From assembly GCF_002198735.1 (NCBI RefSeq), contig NZ_MWLO01000156.1:27399-91398 (forward strand): a stretch of 64,000 nucleotides of DNA. Direction: 5' to 3'. Position 1 is the first letter of the stretch; each line of letters opens with the position of its first letter. Under the pieces are notes generated by a model. The model was not told the origin of the DNA. It worked only from the letters and a program-made list of their open reading frames with translations, and searched no databases. The translations under genes and the position numbers were made by a program. Positions 27,368 through 34,092 of the stretch are shown here, piece after piece. Source of the stretch: Ideonella sp. A 288 (GTDB taxonomy: Bacteria > Pseudomonadota > Gammaproteobacteria > Burkholderiales > Burkholderiaceae_C).

Positions 27368-28252
27368 TCAGATCACGTCGAACAGCGGCTGCAGCGACAG
27401 CTCCCAGCCCTCCAGGTCGGCCGTGCCGACGCCGAGCCACTGCATCGCACTGTCAGCGTGCTCGCGCCAATCGCGGTCGTCGGGCAGGCCCTCGGCGCGG
27501 CGCATCAGGTGCTCGGCCACCAGCCCGGCGGCCACCAGCGTGTGCACCTCGGGCGCGGCCGATCGGCCGCCCAGCGACTCCAGTTCGTGGTGCAGCCGCA
27601 CCGCGGCCACCAGGGTCGGCGCGAAGCGCCAGGTGCGGCACACCAGCGCCCCGACCACGGCGTGGTCGGTGCGGTGGTTGGCGTTCTCGGTGGCCAGCGG
27701 CGACCGGTCGATGCGTGCCTCGGCCTCGACCAGCGTGCCGCCATAGCCTTTCACGCACTGCAGCATCACCGGCGTGCCGACGTGGCAGAACAGGCCGAAG
27801 GCGTGCGCCAGGTCGGTCGACAGGCCGGGCAATTCGGCCGCGATGGTGGCCATGGCCGCCGCCCGCCGGGCCGAGCGCTCCCAGAAGCGCTTGAGGTGCG
27901 CGGTCTGCACCGGGATCGCCCGCTGCACCAGGAACGTCGTCATCACCTGCGCGGTGTCGTCCAGCCCCAGCCGGTCCATCGCCTGGCCGACCGAACTGAC
28001 CGGCGGCACCGTCGCATGCAGCGCGCTGTTGGCGCGGCGGATCAACGTGGCCGACATGGCCACGTCGCTGCCGGCGATCGCCGCCACTTCCGTCAGGTCG
28101 GGCTCGGCCGCCTCCATCGCCTGCCGCAGGCGCAGCAGCAGCGCCGGGCAGGCCGGCACCTGGATGTGCTGCAGCGGGCCGTTGCGGCGCGAACGGTCGA
28201 GGTCTTCGAGAACGGAGTCGACGGGTTGGGGCAGGGTGGCGGTGGGTGTCAT
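27368..28252 (-). CDS. HDOD-domain signalling protein
   Basis: A 294-residue protein dominated by an HDOD domain (HD-related output domain, residues about 30-230), common in signalling modules of beta- and gammaproteobacteria. Features: CPALLLRLRQAMEAAEPDLTEVAAIAGSD, MSATLIRRANSALH (typical of HDOD start), and a later HDAxxHxxVG-like region here read as TDHAVVGALVCRTW. HDOD proteins usually lack the metal-binding HD pair, and that appears true here. No receiver or GGDEF domain is fused. The frame is open to 28366, but MTPTATLPQ at 28252 is a cleaner start. It is convergent with the acyl-CoA dehydrogenase. Role unknown. Confidence 0.85.
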   Translation of the reverse strand: MTPTATLPQPVDSVLEDLDRSRRNGPLQHIQVPACPALLLRLRQAMEAAEPDLTEVAAIAGSDVAMSATLIRRANSALHATVPPVSSVGQAMDRLGLDDTAQVMTTFLVQRAIPVQTAHLKRFWERSARRAAAMATIAAELPGLSTDLAHAFGLFCHVGTPVMLQCVKGYGGTLVEAEARIDRSPLATENANHRTDHAVVGALVCRTWRFAPTLVAAVRLHHELESLGGRSAAPEVHTLVAAGLVAEHLMRRAEGLPDDRDWREHADSAMQWLGVGTADLEGWELSLQPLFDVI

Positions 28253-28423
28253 GGTGGGCCGGGGCACGGCGGCCGGCTCCCGGGCCGCCGCGGGACGCGG
28301 ATGGCCTGAGACGGCTCGATCAGTGCTTATCGGCCATCGGCGGCAGATCTCGAGGGCCACTTTCACGGTGCGCGCAACGCCCGACGGGCCCTCGACGGAC
28401 GCCGGCCCCGCCGCCCGCCCGGG

Positions 28424-29044
28424 TCAGGCCGGCGGCCGCAGGTACAGCCGGTCGGAATAGGTGGCCAGCCAATGCGGCCGGAAGGCCACGAAGATGGCCA
28501 CCAGCATGCCCGTGATGAAGGCCTCGCCGGAGGCCGAGAGCCAGCGGGCCAGCAGCACGTCGGTCGGGTCGGTGCCCACTGGCGCGCCGGTCAGGCCCAG
28601 CGCCAATGCCCCGGCCGCGGCGGCGGCCAGCATGGTGATGAAGAAGCCCCGGCCCAGGATGTAGATGAACATGTGGTGCGGCAGCCATCGCCGCACCGCC
28701 GCCCCGCCGGCCAGCGCCAGCGTGGCCGGCACCGCCCCCAGCCACACGAAGCGGTGCAGCGCCTGCACGGCGTCCAGACCGCCCACCGCCATCGTCACCA
28801 GGGCGGCCGCCGCCAAGGCCGGCATGGCCAGCGGCCAGCCGGCCAGCATCACCAGCAGGGCCGCGCCCGACAGCGGCTGGACGATCGGCATCGCCGCGTA
28901 CCGATCGGCGCCCCACATCAGCGGCAGCGCGGCCCACCAGGCGAACCAGGGCCACGGCGGGCCGCTGGCGGCCACCGCGCGCCAGGGCCGCAGCGCGGCG
29001 GCGACGAGCAGGGCGGCGAGGGCCAGGGCGAGGTCGAGGGCCAT
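28424..29044 (-). CDS. CbiM-like integral membrane protein (COG3235)
   Basis: A 206-residue inner-membrane protein with about six hydrophobic helices. The C-terminal half carries PHHMFIYILGRGFFITML and GEAFITGMLVAIFVAFRPHW, which resemble the COG3235 group, relatives of the CbiM/NikM membrane components of energy-coupling-factor metal transporters. No partner ATPase or EcfT gene is adjacent, so transport activity is uncertain. CACAAT 6 nt before the ATG suggests a leaderless transcript. The region between it and the HDOD gene (28253-28423) holds no gene that I can support. Confidence 0.75.
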   Translation of the reverse strand: MALDLALALAALLVAAALRPWRAVAASGPPWPWFAWWAALPLMWGADRYAAMPIVQPLSGAALLVMLAGWPLAMPALAAAALVTMAVGGLDAVQALHRFVWLGAVPATLALAGGAAVRRWLPHHMFIYILGRGFFITMLAAAAAGALALGLTGAPVGTDPTDVLLARWLSASGEAFITGMLVAIFVAFRPHWLATYSDRLYLRPPA

Positions 29045-29050
29045 GGCGGC

Positions 29051-29056
29051 ATTGTG
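29051..29056 (-). promoter_or_regulatory. -10-like hexamer (CACAAT) of the CbiM-like gene
   Basis: On the minus strand CACAAT is followed by 6 nt and then the ATG at 29044. This is the same short spacing as seen at amn, the HemK-like gene and the RIO kinase gene. Confidence 0.45.
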
Positions 29057-29218
29057 GTCCTGTCACCTGCGGCCGGGCCAGGTGTCTGGGCCACAATGGC
29101 CCGAGGCGTCTGTGCGCCCGCGCGTCACTGACCGCAGCCGCAGGCACCGATGCTCCGCCCACCGGCCCCGCCGCGGGCGCTGTGTCGCCCGTCAACCTTG
29201 CCCGGAGCGTCCTCCCCA

Positions 29219-29512
29219 GTGACCAGTCCGTCCGAATGCAAACAGGCGCCGGGCGCCTTCGTCCCGGTCGTCGACCGCAACCGCTGCGAGGGCAAGGCCG
29301 ATTGCGTGCGCGTGTGCCCGACGGGCGTGTTCGAGGTCGGCACCCTGCCCGAGCCCCTGCGCGCCGGCCTCGGCCTGCGCGGTCGGGTCAAGGGCTTCGT
29401 CCATCGATGGCAGCAGGCGCTGCTGGTGCAGCCCGATCGGTGCGAGGCCTGCGGCCTGTGCGTCACCGCCTGCCCCGAGAAGGCGATCACCCTGGCCCGT
29501 GCGCCGGGATGA
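29219..29512 (+). CDS. Ferredoxin family protein with two Fe-S motifs
   Basis: A small electron carrier of 97 residues with two iron-sulfur motifs. The C-terminal one is complete (CEACGLCVTACP). The N-terminal one reads CEGKADCVRVCP, lacking the second of four cysteines, so it probably holds a [3Fe-4S] cluster or none; the spacing is as seen in CEGKxxC-type ferredoxins. A 30-residue insert separates them (LRGRVKGFVHRWQQAL). GTG 29219 is preferred because it yields a compact domain; an ATG at 29150 would add 23 Pro/Arg-rich residues. No redox partner gene is adjacent. Confidence 0.8.
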   Translation: MTSPSECKQAPGAFVPVVDRNRCEGKADCVRVCPTGVFEVGTLPEPLRAGLGLRGRVKGFVHRWQQALLVQPDRCEACGLCVTACPEKAITLARAPG

Positions 29513-29567
29513 CGGCCGCGTTACCCTGCGACAGCGACGTCCACCCACCGTCGGCCCCGAGGTTCCC

Positions 29568-29996
29568 ATGCGCGCCCTGCCCCGCGACCTGCCTCTCACG
29601 CCGCCACTGCGCGGATGGCGTGCTTGCGGTTTCGGCCGACAGCACGCGGCGGCGCTGGTGGTCGGTCTGCTGATCGCACCCGCGGCCCGGTCGGCGGCCG
29701 AGGTCGACGCCTGGCTTGTGGCCGGGCAGCAGGGCCTGGTGCGCTTCGTCATCGTGCCCGTTGCGCTGGCGGCGGACCAGCCGGCCTACGAGCGCCAGAT
29801 CGGCTCGCTGTGCGACCCCGAGCGCACCTGCTTCCTCAACTTCTACACCAACTCCACCGGTGCGCCGGTGGCCGTGCCGCTGCCCGACGCCATCGCCAGC
29901 GAGGCCACGGCCACCTTTCGGCGGTCGATGAAGAACGGTGCCGAGCGCTTCATGTGGAGTTGCCGCCTGAAGCTGGTCGTCAAGGACTGCTTCTGA
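29568..29996 (+). CDS. Small secreted protein, unknown
   Basis: A 142-residue protein with an N-terminal signal-like segment (HAAALVVGLLIAPAARSAAE). The mature part has conserved-looking Cys residues (SLCDPERTCFLNFY near the middle and WSCRLKLVVKDCF at the end) that could form disulfides in the periplasm. I do not recognise a family. It is the first of three short exported proteins in a row (29568-31058). Confidence 0.6.
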   Translation: MRALPRDLPLTPPLRGWRACGFGRQHAAALVVGLLIAPAARSAAEVDAWLVAGQQGLVRFVIVPVALAADQPAYERQIGSLCDPERTCFLNFYTNSTGAPVAVPLPDAIASEATATFRRSMKNGAERFMWSCRLKLVVKDCF

Positions 29997-30109
29997 CCGC
30001 CCCGAGGTCCAGGCCGTATCGGCGCCTGCCGGTGCCAGGCCGTCGCACGGCGATGCTGCCATGGGCGCGGTGACGTTCGGCGGCGCCACGCCGCAGCGGT
30101 GAGTCGAGC

Positions 30110-30562
30110 ATGGCGCGCTGGTGGCCCGTCCTGGCCCTGCCCGTGGTCCACGCGCTGGCGCTGGCCCAGGCGCCGGCACCGCACGGCACCACGCTGCAGG
30201 GCGACGCGCTGCACCGCGCGCTCGAAGGCCTGTGGTGCAACACGGCCGACCAGGGCCGCACTTGCTGGGCCTACGACGAGTTCTTCGCCGATGGCCGCTT
30301 CGAGGCCTGTGGCCGCACCGAGGACGACCCGCGCGGCTTCTTCGGTGCCGGCGTGGTCAGCGTGAGCGGACAGCGCATGTGCTATGTCGTCACCCGGGCC
30401 AGTGCCAATTTCTGGCTGGCCCCCGGCCAACGATACTGCACCGACATCACCGCCATCGACGAGCGCATGCACCGCTACCGCGACATCGACACGGGCGCCG
30501 AGTTCACGCTGCTGCGCCGGCCCCGGTCGGACAAGCATTGCCCGCCCGCGGCGGCGCCGTGA
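30110..30562 (+). CDS. Small secreted Cys-containing protein, unknown
   Basis: 150 residues. A signal peptide (WWPVLALPVVHALALAQA) precedes a mature domain with six Cys (GLWCNTADQGRTCWAYDEFF, EACGRTED, RMCYVV, RYCTDI, KHCPP) and many aromatic residues, suggesting a disulfide-bonded periplasmic fold. GLWCNTADQGRTCWAYDEF looks like a lipocalin-like opening, but I cannot name a family. It lies between two other small exported proteins on the same strand. Confidence 0.6.
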   Translation: MARWWPVLALPVVHALALAQAPAPHGTTLQGDALHRALEGLWCNTADQGRTCWAYDEFFADGRFEACGRTEDDPRGFFGAGVVSVSGQRMCYVVTRASANFWLAPGQRYCTDITAIDERMHRYRDIDTGAEFTLLRRPRSDKHCPPAAAP

Positions 30563-30611
30563 CACCGCCCGATCCCACCCCGAACCAGCGACCCGGCACG
30601 GCGCCACCGAC

Positions 30612-31058
30612 ATGATCAAGCCCCCCCTCTTCCTCGCGGCCCTGGCCCTGGTCACCTCGGCGGGGGCCCAGCCCGCCGCGCCCGCGGCCAGTGCGCCGGC
30701 GGCCCCGGCCGAGCCCGCGGCCATCGCCTTCAAGACCGTGGCCGAGGCCAAGGGCTCGCTCGAGGCGCGCGACGGCAACGGCACCATCGTCACCCACCCC
30801 GACGGCTGGGTGGTGGTCAACGAGCCCGAGGCGTCGGCCCAGTGGTCCTTCGTGCCCGCGGGCCACTACGCGCATCCGGCGGTGGTGCGCCGCGTCATCC
30901 AGCGCGCCCGCGGCGGCGCGGTCTCGGTGCACGTGAAGGCGCTGTGCGATGCCCCGCAGGAGGCCTGCGCCCGGCTCGTCACAGAGTTCGAGGGCCTGAA
31001 CGACCGCATCGTGCAGTCGGTGCGCGCGCGCTCACGCCAGGGGTCGACACCGCGATGA
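30612..31058 (+). CDS. Small secreted protein with Ala/Pro linker, unknown
   Basis: 148 residues. A signal peptide (MIKPPLFLAALALVTSAGA) is followed by an Ala/Pro tract (about residues 20-38) and a compact domain with DGWVVVNEPEASAQWSFVPAGH and VSVHVKALCDAPQEACARL, which has two Cys. No family recognised. Its stop overlaps the start of the DUF3052 gene (ATGA), so the two are translationally coupled. Confidence 0.65.
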   Translation: MIKPPLFLAALALVTSAGAQPAAPAASAPAAPAEPAAIAFKTVAEAKGSLEARDGNGTIVTHPDGWVVVNEPEASAQWSFVPAGHYAHPAVVRRVIQRARGGAVSVHVKALCDAPQEACARLVTEFEGLNDRIVQSVRARSRQGSTPR

Positions 31059-31468
31059 ACGCGACCGCCGGCTATTCCGGCACCCCGTTGGCGCGCAAGC
31101 TGGGCATCGCCGCGTCGAGCCGCGTGCTGCTGGTCGATGCGCCGGACGATCTGCCGGCGCTGCTGGCGCCGTTGCCCGAGGGCGTCGCGTTCACCCCCGA
31201 CGCCGATGCGCGGGTGGACATCGCCCATGTCTTCGTCACCCGCCGCGAAGACCTGCAGCGGCAACTGCAGCGCCTGCGCCGTGTGCTGCGCGCCGATGCC
31301 GCGCTGTGGGTGTCGTGGCCCAAGCAGTCCGCCCGGGTGCCGACCACGGTGACCGAAGACACGATCCGCGAGCTGGCGCTGCCGCTGGGCTGGGTCGACG
31401 TCAAGGTGTGTGCCGTGAGCGCCGTGTGGTCGGGGCTCAAGCTCGTGGTGCGCAAGGACCTGCGGTGA
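31055..31468 (+). CDS. DUF3052-family protein
   Basis: 137 residues, cytoplasmic. It matches the DUF3052 pattern: GYSGTPLARKLGI at the start, RVLLVDAPDDL, DIAHVFVTRREDLQRQL, DAALWVSWPKQSARVPT, and VDVKVCAVSAVWSGLKLVVRK at the end. These proteins are widespread and of unknown function, and are often annotated as methyltransferase-like without proof. It overlaps the preceding secreted-protein gene by 4 nt and is followed 19 nt later by a GNAT gene. Confidence 0.85.
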   Translation: MNATAGYSGTPLARKLGIAASSRVLLVDAPDDLPALLAPLPEGVAFTPDADARVDIAHVFVTRREDLQRQLQRLRRVLRADAALWVSWPKQSARVPTTVTEDTIRELALPLGWVDVKVCAVSAVWSGLKLVVRKDLR

Positions 31469-31487
31469 ACCGCCGGCGGCCCGTGCC

Positions 31488-32018
31488 ATGTCCCTGATGC
31501 GCCCGCTCATCGCCGGCGACCTGGTGCTCGAGCCGCAGGTGGCCGCGCATGCCGACGCCATGTTCGTCGTGCTGTCCGACCCCCGGATCTACGAGCACGA
31601 GAACGCGCCGCCGGCCTCGGTCGACGCGTTGCGCGAGCGCTTTCGCAGGCTCGAGTCCCGGCTCTCGGCCGACGGCCAGGAGCTGTGGCTCAACTGGGTC
31701 ATCCGCCTGCCCGGCGGCGACCTGGCCGGCTTCGTCCAGGCCACGGTCAGCCCTGGCGGCCGCGCGGCCATCGCCTACGAACTGGCCAGCGCGCACTGGG
31801 GCCGCGGCATCGCCTACCACGCGGTGCAGGCCATGATCGACGAGCTCGTCGACGGCTTCGGCGTGCACACGCTGTATGCGGTGCTCCAGCGCGACAACCG
31901 CCGCTCGCTGCGCCTGCTCGAGCGCCTGGGTTTTGGCGCCACGCTGCCCGACGAGGGCGTGGCGCGCCCGGTCGAACCGGGCGAGCTGCTGATGCACCGG
32001 GCGGGCCGGTCCGCCTGA
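31488..32018 (+). CDS. GNAT N-acetyltransferase (RimJ/RimL-like)
   Basis: Acetyl-CoA-dependent acetyltransferase of 176 residues. It begins with RPLIAGDLVLEPQVAAHADAMF and contains the acetyl-CoA pyrophosphate loop region in ASAHWGRGIAYHAVQAMI, then VLQRDNRRSLRLLERLGF near the end, as in RimL-like proteins. The target could be a protein N-terminus or a small molecule. The last seven codons (HRAGRSA) come from a degenerate copy of the 25-bp repeat that follows the stop codon. Confidence 0.85.
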   Translation: MSLMRPLIAGDLVLEPQVAAHADAMFVVLSDPRIYEHENAPPASVDALRERFRRLESRLSADGQELWLNWVIRLPGGDLAGFVQATVSPGGRAAIAYELASAHWGRGIAYHAVQAMIDELVDGFGVHTLYAVLQRDNRRSLRLLERLGFGATLPDEGVARPVEPGELLMHRAGRSA

Positions 32019-32019
32019 T

Positions 32020-32119
32020 CCACCGGGCCGGACGGGCCGCGCTGCCACCGGGCCGGACGGGCCGCGCTGCCACCGGGCCGGGCGGGCCGCGCCGCCACTC
32101 GGCCGGACGGCCCGCGCTA
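32020..32119. repeat. 25-bp tandem repeat, four copies
   Basis: Four head-to-tail units at 32020-32044, 32045-32069, 32070-32094 and 32095-32119. Units 1 and 2 are identical; unit 3 differs at two positions and unit 4 at four. Each begins CCACCGGGCCGGACGG with small changes. A degenerate copy lies just upstream, inside the 3' end of the GNAT gene (about 31995-32019). The last unit runs into the TACAGT hexamer before chorismate mutase. Confidence 0.9.
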
Positions 32120-32123
32120 CAGT
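32118..32123 (+). promoter_or_regulatory. -10-like hexamer (TACAGT) of chorismate mutase
   Basis: TACAGT lies 31 nt before the ATG at 32155 and overlaps the end of the fourth tandem repeat unit, so repeat number could alter the upstream promoter region. Confidence 0.4.
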
Positions 32124-32154
32124 GCGACCGCCCCCCGAACCGACCTCGCGCCGC

Positions 32155-32472
32155 ATGACCACGCTCACCCCGCCCACACCGCCCGACGACCTGCTGGCCC
32201 TGCGCGCCGAGATCGACCGGATCGATGCCCTCCTGGCCGAGCTGCTGGGTGCGCGCTTCCGCGCCACGGCGCAGGTGGGCCGGCTCAAGGCGCGCTTCGC
32301 GCTGGACGCCGTCGACCCGGTGCGTGAGGCCCAGCAGGCGCAGCGCTACGATGCACTCGCCGCCGAGCACGGCCTCAGCCCGGCCTTCACCCAGCGCCTG
32401 TTCCGCTGCATCATCGACGAGGTGGTGGCCAACCACCGCGACATGCGCCAGGGCGACCCCACGGCGCCCTGA
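32155..32472 (+). CDS. AroQ-type chorismate mutase
   Basis: 105-residue all-helical enzyme that converts chorismate to prephenate for Phe and Tyr synthesis. LLALRAEIDRIDALLAELL is the AroQ first helix with its active-site Arg; FRATAQVGRLKARF carries the catalytic Lys; VREAQQAQRYDALAAEHGL and FRCIIDEVVANHRDM complete the fold. There is no signal peptide, so it is cytoplasmic. It is monofunctional rather than fused to prephenate dehydratase. The start at 32155 is preferred over ATG 32122. Confidence 0.88.
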   Translation: MTTLTPPTPPDDLLALRAEIDRIDALLAELLGARFRATAQVGRLKARFALDAVDPVREAQQAQRYDALAAEHGLSPAFTQRLFRCIIDEVVANHRDMRQGDPTAP

Positions 32473-32519
32473 CCAGGCCTCGGCGGCCGTCGCCGACCCT
32501 GCCCTGTGCGCAGCGGGAC

Positions 32520-32525
32520 GACAAT
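32520..32525 (+). promoter_or_regulatory. -10-like hexamer (GACAAT) of the HemK-like gene
   Basis: GACAAT is followed by 6 nt and then the ATG at 32532, predicting a leaderless transcript, as at amn. Confidence 0.5.
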
Positions 32526-32531
32526 GCGCCG

Positions 32532-33674
32532 ATGACCGACGACGCCCCCCAACTGCGCTGGACCGACGAACAAGGCCAGGTGCACCCCGTGCGATGGCGC
32601 TCGCTGGCGGGCCACCCGCCGCCGGTGCGGGTGCGCGTGGTTGGCGACGACCTGGGCGCCGACGAGGCGCTGCGCCTGGCCCGCGATGGCATCGGCCTGC
32701 TGTGGTGCGGCGACTACCAGAACGCCCGCCACCTGATGCAGGCCATGGGCCGCCGGCTGGACGCGCGCAATGCGCGTCATGCCAAGCCGGCCGCCGACCA
32801 GAAATCGGCCTTCCTGTCGCACCGGCGCGACCAGGCCCTGCGGGCGCGGCTGCTGGGCGCGCTGCTGCTGCCCTTCGACGCCGACCACGGCGTGCCATTG
32901 CGCCGCGCGCCCGATCTGCGCGCCGCCGGGCTCGAGGCCCATGGCCCGGTGGAAGAGCACTACGTGTCGTCGCTGCGCGAGCTGCTGGGCATCGTCGGCG
33001 CGCACGAGTGGCGCAAGAAGGGCGTGGCCGTCGAGGCGCTTGGCGCGGCCATCCACCCGCACCACGGCGTGTTCTCGCCAGTGCGCGGCGAGTACGTCGA
33101 CCTGGTGGCACGCACACCGCTGCCCACCTCGGCGGCGCGCGACGGCGCCTTCGACATCGGCACCGGCACCGGCGTGCTGGCCGCGGTGCTGGCCAAACGA
33201 GGCCTGCGCGTGATGGCCACCGACCAGGACCCGCGCGCGCTGGCCTGCGCGGCCGACAACCTGGCGCGGCTGAAGCTCGCGCGCTCGGTCACGCTGCTGG
33301 CGGCCGACCTGTTCCCGCCCGGCCGCGCCGGGCTGGTCGTGTGCAACCCGCCCTGGGTGCCGGCACCGACGCACTCGCCGCTGGAGGCCGCTGTCTACGA
33401 CCCCGACAGCCGCATGCTGCGCGGCTTCCTGGCCGGGCTGGCCGAGCACCTGGGCCCGGGCGGCGAAGGCTGGCTGCTGCTGTCCGACCTGGCCGAGCAC
33501 CTGGGCCTGCGCAGCCGAGACGAACTGCTCGGATGGATCACCCAGGCCGGCCTGCGCGTCGTCACCCGCCACGACATCCGCCCGCGCCACAGCCGCGCCG
33601 CCGATGCCAGCGACCCGCTGCACGCCGCCCGCGCCGCCGAGGTCACGTCGCTGTGGCGGCTGGGGGCCGCGTAG
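32532..33674 (+). CDS. HemK-like SAM-dependent methyltransferase
   Basis: Class I methyltransferase of 380 residues. The N-terminal 190 residues are a non-catalytic domain with WCGDYQNARHLMQAMGRRL. The SAM site follows (FDIGTGTGVLAAVLAKRGL, then VMATDQDPRA), and the catalytic VVCNPPWVPAP motif marks the amino-group (N5-glutamine/adenine/guanine) class. RlmG/RsmC rRNA enzymes and PrmC are all possible relatives; the long N-terminal domain does not match PrmC. No 3' partner gene. The target is unassigned. Confidence 0.8.
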   Translation: MTDDAPQLRWTDEQGQVHPVRWRSLAGHPPPVRVRVVGDDLGADEALRLARDGIGLLWCGDYQNARHLMQAMGRRLDARNARHAKPAADQKSAFLSHRRDQALRARLLGALLLPFDADHGVPLRRAPDLRAAGLEAHGPVEEHYVSSLRELLGIVGAHEWRKKGVAVEALGAAIHPHHGVFSPVRGEYVDLVARTPLPTSAARDGAFDIGTGTGVLAAVLAKRGLRVMATDQDPRALACAADNLARLKLARSVTLLAADLFPPGRAGLVVCNPPWVPAPTHSPLEAAVYDPDSRMLRGFLAGLAEHLGPGGEGWLLLSDLAEHLGLRSRDELLGWITQAGLRVVTRHDIRPRHSRAADASDPLHAARAAEVTSLWRLGAA

Positions 33675-34092
33675 GGCCCAGACGGCCCGCGCGTCGCGAC
33701 GTTCCGATCGGTCACCGACTGAGCGCCGCCGCCACCAAGCGGTGGGCGTTGTGTCACCGCGGCAGCGCCCGGGCCGGCCGCCCCGACCCGCGAGCGAAGC
33801 CCGATGTGCAGCCACGCCGGAGCGCCTGAGGCCGATCCAAAAAGTATCGGTCATACAGAGCGACAAGCCGGGCGTCGCGGGAGAGCATTGAGTGCACTCA
33901 ATTTGCGCGCGAATATTCACCGATACCTCCCCCTGGTATGAGGGGCCCGCTGGGATTAACAAGTTGACACATCGTCCCTAGCATTCGGATGTGGAGGGTG
34001 ATTGCAGAAGTCGCGGGCAATTTCCCTCCTCGGTATCCGGCCATGGCCGCAAGACCGGACGGGATCCATCCAATGCTCATGAGGTGATAACA
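33675..34092. other. 418-bp gene-free region before the PEP-CTERM gene
   Basis: No gene or RNA gene is recognisable. The first 150 bp are GC-rich. From about 33835 the DNA becomes clearly more AT-rich and holds several inverted repeats: CCGAT...ATCGG at about 33832-33850, a perfect 16-bp palindrome at 33887-33902, and CCCCT...AGGGG at about 33931-33946. A TTGACA at 33964-33969 has no good -10 at 16-18 nt. It is probably the regulatory region of the PEP-CTERM gene. Confidence 0.6.
33887..33902. promoter_or_regulatory. Perfect 16-bp palindrome, probable operator
   Basis: ATTGAGTGCACTCAAT is identical to its reverse complement. It lies 190 bp before the PEP-CTERM start in the more AT-rich part of the gap. 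The shape suits a dimeric transcription factor, for example of GntR, LysR or TetR type. No such regulator gene is adjacent. Confidence 0.5.

Noticed and set aside
32020-32119. CRISPR array
   Set aside because: Units are directly adjacent with no spacers, and there are no cas genes.
33964-33992. Sigma-70 promoter from TTGACA at 33964
   Set aside because: No acceptable -10 hexamer at 16-18 nt (the position reads GGATGT).
33675-34092. tRNA or other RNA gene in the largest gap
   Set aside because: No cloverleaf, T-loop GTTCGAA-type sequence or other RNA signature was found by reading both strands.
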